DNA of 52,755 bases from Actinomycetes bacterium. Its GTDB lineage: Bacteria; Actinomycetota; Acidimicrobiia; Acidimicrobiales; RAAP-2. The stretch spans positions 1-52,755 of the forward strand of contig JAJYXE010000018.1 of NCBI GenBank assembly GCA_021791145.1, in the 5' to 3' direction. The position numbers and the translations under genes were made by a program. The notes below the pieces were generated by a model. The model saw nothing but the letters and a program-made list of their open reading frames with translations, had not been told where the DNA came from and made no database searches. Positions 39,838-48,548 of the stretch are shown here, in pieces. Position 1 is the stretch's first letter. Each line of letters opens with the position of its first letter.

Positions 39838-40383
39838 GTGAGACACCGTTCACGACTTTCCAACGTCCCAATCCGGCTGGCGGCCGGTGCCTTCATCCTC
39901 AACTCCGGGCTCAACAAGCTGCAGGCGGACAAGGAGACCCACCACCAACTGCACGGCTTTGCCGCGGGGGCGTACCCCTTCCTCGAGTCAGCTCCGCCCG
40001 AGCAGTTCGGCAAGGCGCTCGCCGGAGCAGAAGTGGCCCTCGGCGGCGCGCTCCTCATGCCTGTGGTCGTCGGCGACGGGTTGGCCGGCCTGGCGCTCAC
40101 CTCCTTCGCTGGGGGGCTGCTCGGCTTGTACCTCAACACGCCGGGGATGCGGCAGGAGGGCAGCGTCCGACCGAGCAAGGAGGGCACCGCGTTGGCAAAG
40201 GACGTCTGGCTCTTCGGGATCGGGCTCACGCTCACGGCGAGCTCGCTCGCGGGGCGCCGGGCCGCGCGCCGGGAGCAGAGAGCCAAGGGGCACGCGAGGC
40301 AGGTGCCCAAGGCGAGGAACGGGCGTGCCATGGCAGGGAAGCACTCGTCCGAGGTGAAGAGGGGGAACGCCGCGGCGCGCTGA
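39838..40383 (+). CDS. DoxX-like small membrane protein
   Basis: A 181-residue protein with about four membrane segments: IRLAAGAFILNSGLNKL near 15, ALAGAEVALGGALLMPVVVG, LAGLALTSFAGGLLGLYL and LFGIGLTLTASSLAGR. The first segment and overall shape resemble DoxX-family proteins, but the match is weak. The C-terminus is strongly basic (RRAARREQRAKGHARQ). No function can be assigned. Confidence 0.7.
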   Translation: MRHRSRLSNVPIRLAAGAFILNSGLNKLQADKETHHQLHGFAAGAYPFLESAPPEQFGKALAGAEVALGGALLMPVVVGDGLAGLALTSFAGGLLGLYLNTPGMRQEGSVRPSKEGTALAKDVWLFGIGLTLTASSLAGRRAARREQRAKGHARQVPKARNGRAMAGKHSSEVKRGNAAAR

Positions 40384-40475
40384 GCCTGCCTGCTCCCGTG
40401 CGACGGCGGGCGCCTGGCGAGAAGGCCCCTGCAGATGTGATGCGTCAGCCCAGCCCCGCCCGGGGCCTAGCTCCA

Positions 40476-40943
40476 TCACCCCGGCTCAGCCATGGCGAGC
40501 TTGCGGTGGTCCCAGCTCACGGTGCGCTCGACGTTCAGGACGAACGCCACCCGCTTCCGCAGCATCGTCTCGACGGCCCCGCGTGCTTCGTCGGTGTAGG
40601 GCGCGACGTACCGGTCGAAGACGCTCACCCCAACCGCGAACAGTTGCGCAGGATCGTCCAGCAGCGCCGCCCTGCCCACCAGCTCGACACCCCGCAGCTC
40701 CTCGTACCGCTCGCCGGCGGCGACGAGGCAGGTCATGCGCGGGTCGCGGATGACGTTGCGCGCCTTTTGGGACTTCGCCTTCGTCTGCATCGCGAGCTTC
40801 CCGTCGTAAAAGCCGTACCACATCGCGACAGCGTGGATCGAGCCATCCCAGTTGACGGTGCACATCGTCGCGATGTGGGGCTCGGCGAGGAAGACGGCCA
40901 CCTCCTCGGCGGACATGGAGATCTCGCTGCGTTGATTGGCCAT
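40476..40943 (-). CDS. Pyridoxamine 5'-phosphate oxidase-like (PPOX) family protein
   Basis: A 155-residue split-barrel protein. The sequence MSAEEVAVFLAEPHIATMCTVNWDGSIHAVAMWYGFYDGKL is followed by KAKSQKARNVIRDPRMTCLVAAG, the usual cofactor-binding order of PPOX/F420-type enzymes. It could bind FMN, F420 or haem. A TACGCT element lies about 9 bases before the ATG at 40943. Confidence 0.85.
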   Translation of the reverse strand: MANQRSEISMSAEEVAVFLAEPHIATMCTVNWDGSIHAVAMWYGFYDGKLAMQTKAKSQKARNVIRDPRMTCLVAAGERYEELRGVELVGRAALLDDPAQLFAVGVSVFDRYVAPYTDEARGAVETMLRKRVAFVLNVERTVSWDHRKLAMAEPG

Positions 40944-41023
40944 CGCCTGGCGAGCGTACCGGGAACGTCGGTGCGGATGAGGAGGCACGCGCTGCGCTGA
41001 GCGACGACGATCAACGCGTTCGG

Positions 41024-42466
41024 CTACACCTGCTGGAGGTTGTCGAAGCGCGCGTACTGGCCGAGGAAGACCAGGTGCGCCGAGCCGGTCGGGCCGTTGC
41101 GGTGCTTGGCGACGATGATCTCGGCGAGACCCCGCCGGTCGATCGGCGTCTCCGGGTCGTACAGCTCCTCGCGGTAGATGAACAGGACCACGTCGGCGTC
41201 CTGCTCCAGGCTGCCGGACTCCCTCAAGTCCGAGAGCATCGGCCTCTTGTCCTGGCGTGCCTCGAGGTTCCGGGAGAGCTGGGACAGCGCGACCACGGGG
41301 CACTCGAGCTCTCTCGCGAGAATCTTGAGCCCCCTGCTGATCTCTGCCACCTCGACCTGGCGGTTCTCCGCCCTGCCTCGCCCCGTCATGAGCTGGAGGT
41401 AGTCCACGACCACCAGGCCGAGATCCCCTTCGCTCTTCTTCAACCGTCGTGCACGCGCCCTGATGTCCATCACGGTCAGGTGCGGGTTCTCGTCGATGAA
41501 GATGGTCGACTCGCTGAGTCGGCTCACCGCGGCGCCGACCTTGCCCCAGTCACTGTCGTGCAGGTGACCGGTGCGCATGCGCTGGGAGTCCACGCGGGCC
41601 TCCGATGCGAGCAAGCGCTGCGTCAGCTCGAGATGTCCCATCTCGAGCGAGAAGAGCAGCGCGGGCCGGCGGAGCACGGTGCCGACGTGCGCGAGCACCC
41701 CCAAGCCGAAGCTGGTCTTGCCCATCGCCGGTCTCGCCCCGACGATCGTGAGGCTCGCGGGCTGGAGGCCCGCGAGGATCTCGTCGAGCTGGCTGTAGCC
41801 GGTCGCGACCCCGGTGATGCGGCTGCTCCGGTTCGAGAGCTCCTCGATCCGGTCGAGGCTCGGAGCGATGAGGTTGCGCAGCGCTTCGACGGAGTCGGCG
41901 GTGCGCCGCTCAGACAGGTCGAACACGAGACGCTCCGCTTCGTCGATCGTCGCTGTCACGTCGTCGGGAACCGCGTAGCCCATTTCGGCAAGCTCGCCGG
42001 CGACGCCGATCAGCCGACGCAGCAGCGCGTGCTCTTCGACGATCCGGGCGTAGTGCCCGGCATTTGCGAGCGACGGCGTGTTGGCCTGGAGCGACACGAG
42101 CACGGTGGGGTCCCCCACCTGGTCGATCTGGCCCCTCCGCCGGAGCTCGTCGGCAACGGTGACCGCGTCCACCGGGTCGCCCGCTTCGAACAGCGAGACG
42201 ATCGCTGAGAAGATGTGGCCATGCGCAGGCTTGTAGAAATCGCCCGCGCTGCAAGTCTCGATCGCCGCCGCGACCGCGTCGCTCGAGAGCAGCATCGCGC
42301 CGAGCAAGGACTCCTCTGCGTCGAGGTCGTGCGGCGGAACCCGCGGCGGACGGACGGCGGCGCCCCGTCGACCGGGGTCCTCCCCCTCGCCGAAGCCAGG
42401 GCCGGCGCCGCTGAGCGGGCCGTGACGCGTGCGGCGAGAGCGGTCGTCGTCGAGTGCCTGCACCAT
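41024..42466 (-). CDS. dnaB: Replicative DNA helicase DnaB
   Basis: A 480-residue hexameric helicase. The N-terminal collar domain starts after a ~45-residue Arg/Gly-rich leader (PHDLDAEESLLGAMLLSSDAV). The RecA-like domain has Walker A GARPAMGKTSFG near 220, the DnaB signature FSLEMGHLELTQRLLASEA, Walker B LVVVDYLQLM and LSQLSRNLEARQDKRPMLSDLRESGSLEQDAD. There is no intein. ATG at 42466 has GGTAGG upstream. A tandem DnaA-box array lies 70-105 bp before the start. Confidence 0.97.
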   Translation of the reverse strand: MVQALDDDRSRRTRHGPLSGAGPGFGEGEDPGRRGAAVRPPRVPPHDLDAEESLLGAMLLSSDAVAAAIETCSAGDFYKPAHGHIFSAIVSLFEAGDPVDAVTVADELRRRGQIDQVGDPTVLVSLQANTPSLANAGHYARIVEEHALLRRLIGVAGELAEMGYAVPDDVTATIDEAERLVFDLSERRTADSVEALRNLIAPSLDRIEELSNRSSRITGVATGYSQLDEILAGLQPASLTIVGARPAMGKTSFGLGVLAHVGTVLRRPALLFSLEMGHLELTQRLLASEARVDSQRMRTGHLHDSDWGKVGAAVSRLSESTIFIDENPHLTVMDIRARARRLKKSEGDLGLVVVDYLQLMTGRGRAENRQVEVAEISRGLKILARELECPVVALSQLSRNLEARQDKRPMLSDLRESGSLEQDADVVLFIYREELYDPETPIDRRGLAEIIVAKHRNGPTGSAHLVFLGQYARFDNLQQV

Positions 42467-42535
42467 GGCCTACCTACCTTGTGCGACTCGGGCTGGGGAT
42501 CGGTAGTCCCGAAACCTGGGGATTTCGGACCATTT

Positions 42536-42571
42536 CTCCCTGGACAACCCTGTGAACAGCCCTGTGGACAA
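42536..42571 (-). promoter_or_regulatory. Three tandem DnaA-box-like sites upstream of dnaB
   Basis: Read on the minus strand, 42571-42560 is TTGTCCACAGGG, with a 9/9 match to the actinobacterial DnaA box TTGTCCACA. It is followed at exact 12-bp steps by CTGTTCACAGGG (7/9) and TTGTCCAGGGAG (7/9), all in one orientation. Further down, 42507-42530 can fold into a CCGAAA/TTTCGG hairpin. Confidence 0.6.
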
Positions 42572-42691
42572 CGCAGGGGGCCCTGTGGGTGGCGGAGCGG
42601 AACGCGAACACTCCGCAATCGTGCAAGACGGCTGTGACTGCGCGCGGGGAGCCGGTGTGGAAGGAGCCGGCGCCCCCGGCACGTCAGGGGG

Positions 42692-43144
42692 TCAGCCGGC
42701 GGGGACGACCTCCACCATGACGGCGGTCGCGATGTCGCCGAACAGGCGCACGGGGACCTCGTAAGTCCCGGTCGCCTTGATGGGCTCCTCCAGGGAGAAG
42801 GCGTGGCGGTCGACTTCGACGCCCTTCTGTTCGCGAGCGGCGTCTGCGATCTCGACCACGCCGACCGAGCCGAAGAGCCTGCCCGTCGCGCCGGCTCTCG
42901 CCGCGATCCGCAGCGTCGCGCCGGCGAGGACCCTCGCCTTGGCCTCGGCCGCCTGTCGGTCGCTGGCGTCGCGCAGGTCGCGGGCTCGGCGCATCGAAGT
43001 GGCCTGTGCCTGGATGCCCTTCGTCGCGGCGAGGCCGAGCCCCCCGGGGATGAGGAAGTTGCGCGCGTAGCCGTCTGAGACGTCGACGATGTCGCCGCGC
43101 CGCCCGATCCCCTCGACATCGCGGCGGAGAAGGACCTTCGTCAT
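42692..43144 (-). CDS. rplI: 50S ribosomal protein bL9
   Basis: A 150-residue L9 with the N-terminal rRNA-binding domain [36 protein letters not shown], a connecting helix and the C-terminal domain ([18 protein letters not shown]). The ATG overlaps the rpsR stop by 4 bp. It is the last gene of the rpsF-ssb-rpsR-rplI operon. Confidence 0.97.
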   Translation of the reverse strand: MTKVLLRRDVEGIGRRGDIVDVSDGYARNFLIPGGLGLAATKGIQAQATSMRRARDLRDASDRQAAEAKARVLAGATLRIAARAGATGRLFGSVGVVEIADAAREQKGVEVDRHAFSLEEPIKATGTYEVPVRLFGDIATAVMVEVVPAG

Positions 43145-43641
43145 CGTCCGCTCCCGTCGACGGCTGTCCCGGCACGGTCGGCTCCTGGCCCGGACCTCAG
43201 CTCGTCGCCGAGCTCCTCGGCCTCTGTGACCGCCACTGCCGGCTCATCGGGCTCTGCGTCGGCACGGACGGTCGCCGGCAAACCGGCGCCCCGCTCGTCG
43301 CGGCCGCGATCGTCTCGCCCCCCCGGACCCCGCTCGCCGCGCCCGGCCCGGGCCCCCGGGCGCTCGGTGACGGTGCGCTGGGTGTATGGGAGCAAGACGA
43401 GCTCGCGCGCGTTCTTGATGGCCTCCGCGATGTCGCGCTGATGCTGGGCGCAGTTGCCGGTCACTCGCCGGGAGCGGATCTTCCCCCGGTCGCTCATGTA
43501 CTTCCTGAGCAGCGGGACGTCCTTGTAGTCCACCCAGTCGACGCCGTCGCGGCACAGGGCGCACGGCTTCTTCTTGATCCTGCGGTTGAGGTCCTTGGGG
43601 GAGCGGCGGGAAGTGCCGCCACGGTAATTGCTGCGCGCCAT
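43141..43641 (-). CDS. rpsR: 30S ribosomal protein bS18 with long C-terminal extension
   Basis: The S18 core is residues about 1-90: [32 protein letters not shown] and [29 protein letters not shown]. It keeps the Cys/His set of the zinc-binding form. The product is 166 residues, about twice the usual size; the remaining ~75 residues are Arg/Gly/Asp-rich then acidic ([18 protein letters not shown]...). The ATG at 43641 shares one base with the ssb stop (TGATG). bS18 pairs with bS6, which has a comparable tail here. Confidence 0.95.
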   Translation of the reverse strand: MARSNYRGGTSRRSPKDLNRRIKKKPCALCRDGVDWVDYKDVPLLRKYMSDRGKIRSRRVTGNCAQHQRDIAEAIKNARELVLLPYTQRTVTERPGARAGRGERGPGGRDDRGRDERGAGLPATVRADAEPDEPAVAVTEAEELGDELRSGPGADRAGTAVDGSGR

Positions 43642-44099
43642 CAGAAGGGCTCCTCGTCGTAACCGAATCCCGCCGCGTCTCCCTGGCGCTGGGGCGGCGT
43701 CGGGCGCGCGGCACCGCGGGAGTTTTCGGACGGTCCGCGTCGTTCGTTCTTCGTCACCTGGGCGGTCGCCCACCGCAGGGACGGACCGACCTCGTCCGCG
43801 ACGACCTCCACCTTCGACCGACGGTCTCCTTCCGGCGTTTCCCAGCTGCGCTGCTCGAGGCGGCCGCAGACCACCACCCGCGCGCCGCGGGTGAGGCTCT
43901 CGCTCACGTTCTCCGCCATCTCACGCCAGCACACGATGTCGAAGAAGCTGGTCTGCTCCTCCCACTCCTGGGTCTGGCGGTTCTGCCAGCGCCGGTTCAC
44001 CGCCAGCCCGAACGTCGCGGTGGGCTGACCGGTGTTGGTGAAGCGCAGCTCGGGGTCTCTCGTCACGTTGCCGACGAGCGTCACGCTGTTGTCGGGCAT
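43641..44099 (-). CDS. ssb: Single-stranded DNA-binding protein
   Basis: A 152-residue SSB with an OB fold ([64 protein letters not shown]) and a disordered tail ending DEEPF, a variant of the DDDIPF partner-binding tip. It lies between rpsF and rpsR, the standard bacterial order. Confidence 0.96.
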   Translation of the reverse strand: MPDNSVTLVGNVTRDPELRFTNTGQPTATFGLAVNRRWQNRQTQEWEEQTSFFDIVCWREMAENVSESLTRGARVVVCGRLEQRSWETPEGDRRSKVEVVADEVGPSLRWATAQVTKNERRGPSENSRGAARPTPPQRQGDAAGFGYDEEPF

Positions 44100-44147
44100 C
44101 CTCTCTCCTTCTCGTTGCTCTGCGTCGCGTGGTCGTGTGCGTCGAGG

Positions 44148-44678
44148 TCAGCCCGCCGCTGGCGCCGTCGCCCCGGTCTCCGTCAGCTCCCCCTCCTCGG
44201 ACGCCGGCGCCGGGCCGGTGCGCCGGCCTGCGGCGCCGTGCGGTTCGTCCTCGCCGGCACGTGCGCGCTCTCCCTCGACGGCTCGTGCGGGCTCCGTCCG
44301 GGGACCTCGGCCGCTCTGCCCACGCGTCGGCACGCCGCGGGGGCCGGGACGAGCGTGGCTGGCCACGCCGGACGCGAGGCGGGCGGCGACCTTGTCGGGG
44401 ATCCGGATCACCTTGAAGCGCAGGACTTCGTCGGAAAGGGCCAGCAGACGGTCGATCTCGGCCACCGTGCGGGGCTCCCCGGTGAGCTCGACCAGCACGT
44501 AGTACCCCTCCCGACGGTGCTTCACCTCGTAGGCGAAAGGACGGCGCCCCCACCGGTCCACGTGACCGGTCACTCCGTCGTTGGCGCGGATGGCCTCGAG
44601 AAGGCGGTCGATGACCGCCTGGATCGCCGGCGGCTCGGCGCCGACGTCGAAGATCACCATGACTTCGTACGGCCGCAT
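44148..44678 (-). CDS. rpsF: 30S ribosomal protein bS6 with long C-terminal extension
   Basis: The S6 core is MRPYEVMVIFDVGAEPPAIQ through WGRRPFAYEVKHRREGYYVLVELTGEP and DEVLRFKVIRIPD, residues 1-100. The protein is 176 residues; the last ~75 are a low-complexity tail, first Arg/Gly/Pro-rich (ARPGPRGVPTRGQSGRGPR), then acidic. The ATG at 44678 is preceded by GGAGGGAGG. First gene of the ribosomal/ssb operon. Confidence 0.96.
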   Translation of the reverse strand: MRPYEVMVIFDVGAEPPAIQAVIDRLLEAIRANDGVTGHVDRWGRRPFAYEVKHRREGYYVLVELTGEPRTVAEIDRLLALSDEVLRFKVIRIPDKVAARLASGVASHARPGPRGVPTRGQSGRGPRTEPARAVEGERARAGEDEPHGAAGRRTGPAPASEEGELTETGATAPAAG

Positions 44679-44798
44679 CGGCGGCTCACCTCCCTCCGGA
44701 CCGGGTGCGCACGCACCCGGGCCCCGGTTGTCCGGGGCAGGGTCGTCTGTCGTCGCCCCGGGGCGGCGCTGCGCCGGCTCGAGGCCGCAGACAGCGTA
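44679..44798 (-). promoter_or_regulatory. Structured leader of rpsF, possible S6:S18 autoregulatory RNA
   Basis: TACGCT at 44798-44793 is a likely -10. Two perfect hairpins follow: 44737-44722 (6-bp CCCCGG/CCGGGG stem, 4-base loop) and 44720-44701 (8-bp CCGGGTGC/GCACCCGG stem, 4-base loop), just before the GGAGG site. Many bacteria have an S6:S18-binding RNA at this position. Whether this leader matches it needs covariance modelling. Confidence 0.45.
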
Positions 44799-44929
44799 GC
44801 CGAGCACGCCGGCAAGGGTGGCCGCCGCCCGCCCGCCCCTGGGGTGCCGACCGGTTTGGTGGCGCCCGAGCACCGGCACCGGGCGCCTGCCGTCCGCTCT
44901 GCCAGTGCTCTTCTCGTGGCTCGCCGGCC

Positions 44930-45826
44930 CTAGACCTCGACCTGGACCTCGCCAACGCGCAGCTCCCGGTCCAGCTCCTCGGAGCCGTGGTAGCTCTCCG
45001 CGTCGCCGGGGAACGCCCCGGTGCGCACGTCCGACGCGAACGCCGCCACCGCGGCAGTCGCCGCGTCCGCCAGGTGGGCGTACTGGCGCACGAACTTCGG
45101 CACCGGTCCCGAGCCGAGGCCGAGGAGGTCGTGGAAGACGAGCACCTGGCCGTCACAGTGTGGCCCGGCGCCGATCCCGATCGTCGGGACCTCGACCTCC
45201 TCGGTGACGCGGGCTGCCACGACGCCAGGCACTCCTTCGAGCACCAACGCGAAGCAGCCGGCGTCCACGAGTGCTCGGGCCGCCTCGAGCAGTGCACGTG
45301 CGCCGTCGGTGTCACGTGCCTGGACGCGGTACCCACCCATCGGCAGGACGGACTGGGGGGTGAGCCCGAGGTGGCCCATGACCGGGATCTCGGCACGAAC
45401 GACCGCCTCGACGACCGGGACCCTCGGCAGCCCGCCTTCGAGCTTCACGGCACCCGCGCCGGCCCGCACGAGCGACGCCGCATTGGCGACCGCGTCGTGA
45501 ACCGACAGGTGGTAGCTCATCCAGGGCATGTCGCCGAGCACGAGAGCGGACGGCCGCGCGCGCGCGACCGCGGCGACGTGGCGCACCATGTCGTCGACCG
45601 TGACGTGCAGGGTGTCGGCGAAGCCAAGGACGTTGTTGGCGACGGAGTCGCCCACGAGGATCGCGTCGACGCCGCCTGCGTCGGCGATCCGTGCTCCCGG
45701 CTCGTCGTACGCGGTGAGCATCACGACGGGCTCGGCACCGGCGCGCCGCTTGCGCGCCCTCAGCATGGGAACGGTGACCGGCGCTCTTGGCGGCACCGGG
45801 CGGACGGCGGTAGGGCTGTCTTGCAC
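44930..45826 (-). CDS. panB: 3-methyl-2-oxobutanoate hydroxymethyltransferase
   Basis: PanB makes ketopantoate, the first step to pantothenate and CoA. The 298-residue sequence contains VVMLTAYDEPGARIADAGGVDAILVGDS, GDMPWMSYH, AGAGAVKLEGG, MGHLGLTPQS and PTIGIGAGPHCDGQVLVFHDLLG, including metal-site Asp and Glu residues. GTG at 45826 has AAGGAGGG upstream. Its only neighbours are the rpsF operon and DUF5318; no panC is in the window. Confidence 0.96.
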   Translation of the reverse strand: MQDSPTAVRPVPPRAPVTVPMLRARKRRAGAEPVVMLTAYDEPGARIADAGGVDAILVGDSVANNVLGFADTLHVTVDDMVRHVAAVARARPSALVLGDMPWMSYHLSVHDAVANAASLVRAGAGAVKLEGGLPRVPVVEAVVRAEIPVMGHLGLTPQSVLPMGGYRVQARDTDGARALLEAARALVDAGCFALVLEGVPGVVAARVTEEVEVPTIGIGAGPHCDGQVLVFHDLLGLGSGPVPKFVRQYAHLADAATAAVAAFASDVRTGAFPGDAESYHGSEELDRELRVGEVQVEV

Positions 45827-45844
45827 ATGCCCTCCTTGCTAGAT

Positions 45845-45888
45845 GTTCGATCGACGTTTGATCGACGTTTGATCGACGGTTGATCGTG
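45845..45888. repeat. Four 11-bp direct repeats upstream of panB
   Basis: Units gttcgatcgac, gtttgatcgac, gtttgatcgac and ggttgatcgtg lie at 45845-45855, 45856-45866, 45867-45877 and 45878-45888. The period equals about one helical turn, so protein bound to each unit would sit on one face of the DNA. They are 20-60 bases before the panB start codon. Confidence 0.85.
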
Positions 45889-46001
45889 GACGGGTTGGCT
45901 GGCCGACCGGATCGAAGACCTTCGTGCTGGGTCAGCCGGCAAGTGCCGCCAGTGTGCAGCCCTGCCGGCTCCAACCCTATCGCCGTGCTCCGATTTGCCG
46001 C

Positions 46002-46436
46002 TTAGCGCCGGTCGTTCCCCCCGGCGCCGGCCCGACGACCACCGGCGGGGTACCTGCGCACGAGGTGGTGCCACGCGCAGGCAGGGCACACCTCGACGTC
46101 GTAGCAGACCACGGGCTCGCTGCGCCGACGGAGCCGATCGAGCTCCCCCACCGTGCCCGGGCATCTCCCGCCAGGCGGCAGCCCCGCACCGAACACGTAG
46201 GTCACCTGCACCGTGCGCTCGTCGCTGCAGATCGGGCAGTCGTCGCCGAGGGGCCGGCCGACATTGCGCGCTGCCCGCAGCAGCTCGGGATGGGCGTCGC
46301 AGACGTCGTCTTGGAGGATCCTGCCCCGTCGGACGTCCCTGACGAGAGCGTCGCGGACCAGGCGGTACTCCACGCGGGCCTCGCTCGGGGCCTCCTCCAC
46401 ACGCCGGGGAGCGCCGGGGCCGGAGCGGAACGTCAC
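46002..46436 (-). CDS. DUF5318 family protein
   Basis: A 144-residue actinobacterial protein of unknown function. The family core is seen in [58 protein letters not shown] and [17 protein letters not shown]. The CxxC pairs suggest a zinc ribbon. In mycobacteria the homologue lies in the ino1-ponA-rpsF region, matching this setting. GTG at 46436 has GGGGAGCC upstream and overlaps the stop of a short upstream frame. Confidence 0.85.
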   Translation of the reverse strand: MTFRSGPGAPRRVEEAPSEARVEYRLVRDALVRDVRRGRILQDDVCDAHPELLRAARNVGRPLGDDCPICSDERTVQVTYVFGAGLPPGGRCPGTVGELDRLRRRSEPVVCYDVEVCPACAWHHLVRRYPAGGRRAGAGGNDRR

Positions 46437-46633
46437 GGCTCCCCGTCCCCCTTGCGGCGTGCACGTGCCGGTCTTGCACGCATGCGCTCTTCCACCATGC
46501 CGCGCAATCCGCGCGCCCCTGGCACGTCCCAGAGCTTCCCGGCGACGGGCCAGGGGCTCGTGCCGGGGAGCACGGCGCACGGCGCGCTGCTACTCGCGCC
46601 CGCTGGTCTGATCCGGCTTTTGGGACGCACCAC
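46433..46633 (-). CDS. Hypothetical 66-residue protein, apparently leaderless
   Basis: This basic frame begins with GTG at 46633; TAGCCT lies 6 bases upstream (46645-46640). Its stop overlaps the DUF5318 GTG by 4 bp (GTGA), which suggests translational coupling. The product reads [11 protein letters not shown]... and ends ...[16 protein letters not shown] recognise no domain, so it may be a short leader peptide or a genuine small protein. Confidence 0.5.
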   Translation of the reverse strand: MVRPKSRIRPAGASSSAPCAVLPGTSPWPVAGKLWDVPGARGLRGMVEERMRARPARARRKGDGEP

Positions 46634-46699
46634 TGCGAGAGGCTACCGCCGACCCGCGCCGGCCTGGCCGGACCACCGGTCGTGCACGGCGCGGCTCGC

Positions 46700-46725
46700 T
46701 ATATCGCCTCGATATAATGCCCGGC
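46700..46725 (+). promoter_or_regulatory. PadR operator overlapping its own -10
   Basis: A perfect inverted repeat TATATCG-CCT-CGATATA lies at 46700-46716. A consensus -10, TATAAT, occupies 46713-46718, inside and just past the right arm, and 7 bases later comes ATG 46726. A bound PadR protein would block its own promoter. Confidence 0.7.
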
Positions 46726-47358
46726 ATGTTGGACCTCGCGATCCTGGGGCTCTTGGAGGAGCGCGGCGACCTGCACGGCTACGAGATCCGCCGGCAGCTG
46801 CGCGAGGGGCTCGGGCTCCTCGCCAATGTGTCGTTTGGCTCGCTGTACCCCGCCCTCGCACGTCTCGAGGCCGCAGGCGCGGTCGAGGCGACCGAGGCCC
46901 CGCCCGCGGGGGAACCCTTCGAGCCCGTACCGCCGACGGGGTCGCTGAGCGGGGAGCTCGCGGTCCTGCGCGCCCAGCGCCGCACGACGCGACGTCCGAG
47001 GGGAAGGCGAGCGCGCAAGGTGTACCGCATCACCCAGAGCGGCCGGGCGCTCTTCGGGGACCTTCTCGCCGGATCCGGACCGGTCGACGACCCGCGCAGC
47101 TTCGGGCTCCGTCTCACCTTCGCTCGGCACCTGCCCTCCCCTGCCCGCCTGACCCTGCTCCAGCGGCGAAGGGCCCAGCTCGCAGAGCGTCTCGAAGAGG
47201 TGCAGGCGGCAGGCAGAGGCCGCCCCCTCGACGTCTACGCGCGCTCCGTCGTGGAGCACACGGCGGACGCCCTCAAGAACGACATCCGTTGGCTCGACTA
47301 CCTCGTCGAGGCGGAGGAGCAGACCGCCGGCCACGCCCCTGGGCGGGCCGCCGGGTGA
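46726..47358 (+). CDS. PadR family transcriptional regulator
   Basis: A 210-residue winged-helix protein: [50 protein letters not shown] is the PadR DNA-binding core, and a C-terminal helical part ([24 protein letters not shown]) resembles the dimer domain. ATG at 46726 is preferred because TATAAT is 7 bases upstream and the protein then begins MLDLAIL; ATG at 46717 overlaps the -10. The order PadR-ino1 is conserved in mycobacteria, where the PadR gene adjoins ino1, so inositol control is possible. Confidence 0.9.
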   Translation: MLDLAILGLLEERGDLHGYEIRRQLREGLGLLANVSFGSLYPALARLEAAGAVEATEAPPAGEPFEPVPPTGSLSGELAVLRAQRRTTRRPRGRRARKVYRITQSGRALFGDLLAGSGPVDDPRSFGLRLTFARHLPSPARLTLLQRRRAQLAERLEEVQAAGRGRPLDVYARSVVEHTADALKNDIRWLDYLVEAEEQTAGHAPGRAAG

Positions 47359-47370
47359 CCGCTTCGCCCA

Positions 47371-47446
47371 AGCCCCGAAGGGCCGCGACACCCCCGAAGG
47401 GCCGCGACACACAAGCCCCGAAGGGACTGCGACACACAAGGAGACG
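47371..47446. repeat. ~19-25-bp tandem repeat between padR and ino1
   Basis: Three units with core ccccgaagggccgcgacac lie at about 47373-47391, 47392-47415 and 47416-47440; the last two add acaag. The array ends 10 bases before the ino1 ATG and contributes the AAGGAG ribosome-binding site. Confidence 0.8.
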
Positions 47447-47450
47447 ACCC

Positions 47451-48548
47451 ATGAGCAGCATCAGAGTCGCCATCGCCGGCGTCGGGAACTGCGCCAGCTC
47501 GCTCGTGCAGGGCATCTCGTACTACCGGGACGCACGTGAGCACGACGTCGTCCCCGGGCTTATGCACGTCGTGCTCGGGGGGTACCACGTGCGCGATCTC
47601 GTGCCGGTGGCCGCCTTCGACGTCGACGCGTCGAAGGTAGGAGCCGATTTGGGCAAGGCGATCTTCGCCGGGATGAACAACACGATCCGGTTCGAAGAGG
47701 TCGGCGACCTCGGGGTGATCGTCCAGCGGGGCCCGACCCTCGACGGCCTGGGGCGCTACTACCGCGACGTCGTAGAGGAGTCCCCCAGGGCGCCCGTCGA
47801 CGTCGCGTCTGCCCTGCGCGATGCCGGGGCCGACGTGCTGGTCTCCTATCTGCCGGTGGGGTCCGAGGAGGCCCAGCGCCACTACGCCCAGGCGTGCATC
47901 GACGCGAAGGTGGCCTTCGTCAACGCGATCCCCGTCTTCATCGCGTCCGACCCCGCGTGGGCTCGCCGGTTCGCCGAGGCGGGCATCCCGATCGTGGGCG
48001 ACGACATCAAGAGCCAGGTGGGCTCAACGATCGTCCACCGCGTCCTCACCCGGCTCTTCGAAGACCGCGGCCTGGCGCTCGACCGGACGTACCAGCTCAA
48101 CGTCGGCGGCAACATGGACTTCCGCAACATGCTCGAGCGCGACCGCCTCGAGTCGAAGAAGGTCTCGAAGACCCAGGCCGTGACGAGCCAGATCGAGCAC
48201 ACCGTGCTTCCCGCCGACGACGTCCACATCGGCCCCTCCGACCACGTGCCCTGGCTCGCCGACCGCAAGTGGGCGTACATCCGCATGGAGGGGCGCAACT
48301 TCGGCGACGTGCCGCTCAACCTCGAGCTCAAGCTCGAGGTCTGGGACTCGCCGAACTCCGCTGGCGTGATCATCGACGCCGTCCGGTGCGCCAAGCTCGC
48401 GCTCGACCGGGGCGTCGGCGGCCCGCTCGTCGGTCCGTCCGCCTACTTCATGAAGTCACCCCCCGTGCAGTACCACGACGACGTCGCCCACGAGCTGGTG
48501 GAGGCGTTCGCCGCAGGCGACCCCGGCCCTCGCTGGCCCGAGGTCTGA
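47451..48548 (+). CDS. ino1: Inositol-3-phosphate synthase
   Basis: A 365-residue enzyme that converts glucose 6-phosphate to inositol 3-phosphate, the precursor of phosphatidylinositol and mycothiol in actinobacteria. Markers: NAD-binding [72 protein letters not shown] and [17 protein letters not shown] at 47451 has AAGGAG 7 bases upstream. Confidence 0.96.
   Translation: MSSIRVAIAGVGNCASSLVQGISYYRDAREHDVVPGLMHVVLGGYHVRDLVPVAAFDVDASKVGADLGKAIFAGMNNTIRFEEVGDLGVIVQRGPTLDGLGRYYRDVVEESPRAPVDVASALRDAGADVLVSYLPVGSEEAQRHYAQACIDAKVAFVNAIPVFIASDPAWARRFAEAGIPIVGDDIKSQVGSTIVHRVLTRLFEDRGLALDRTYQLNVGGNMDFRNMLERDRLESKKVSKTQAVTSQIEHTVLPADDVHIGPSDHVPWLADRKWAYIRMEGRNFGDVPLNLELKLEVWDSPNSAGVIIDAVRCAKLALDRGVGGPLVGPSAYFMKSPPVQYHDDVAHELVEAFAAGDPGPRWPEV

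Noticed and set aside
42470..42682. A 70-residue frame between rplI and dnaB on the minus strand
   Set aside because: It has low-complexity composition, no clear start signal, and runs through the DnaA-box array; the region is better explained as regulatory.
45845..45888. CRISPR array
   Set aside because: Units are 11 bp with no spacers, and no cas gene is present. The same holds for the other tandem arrays.
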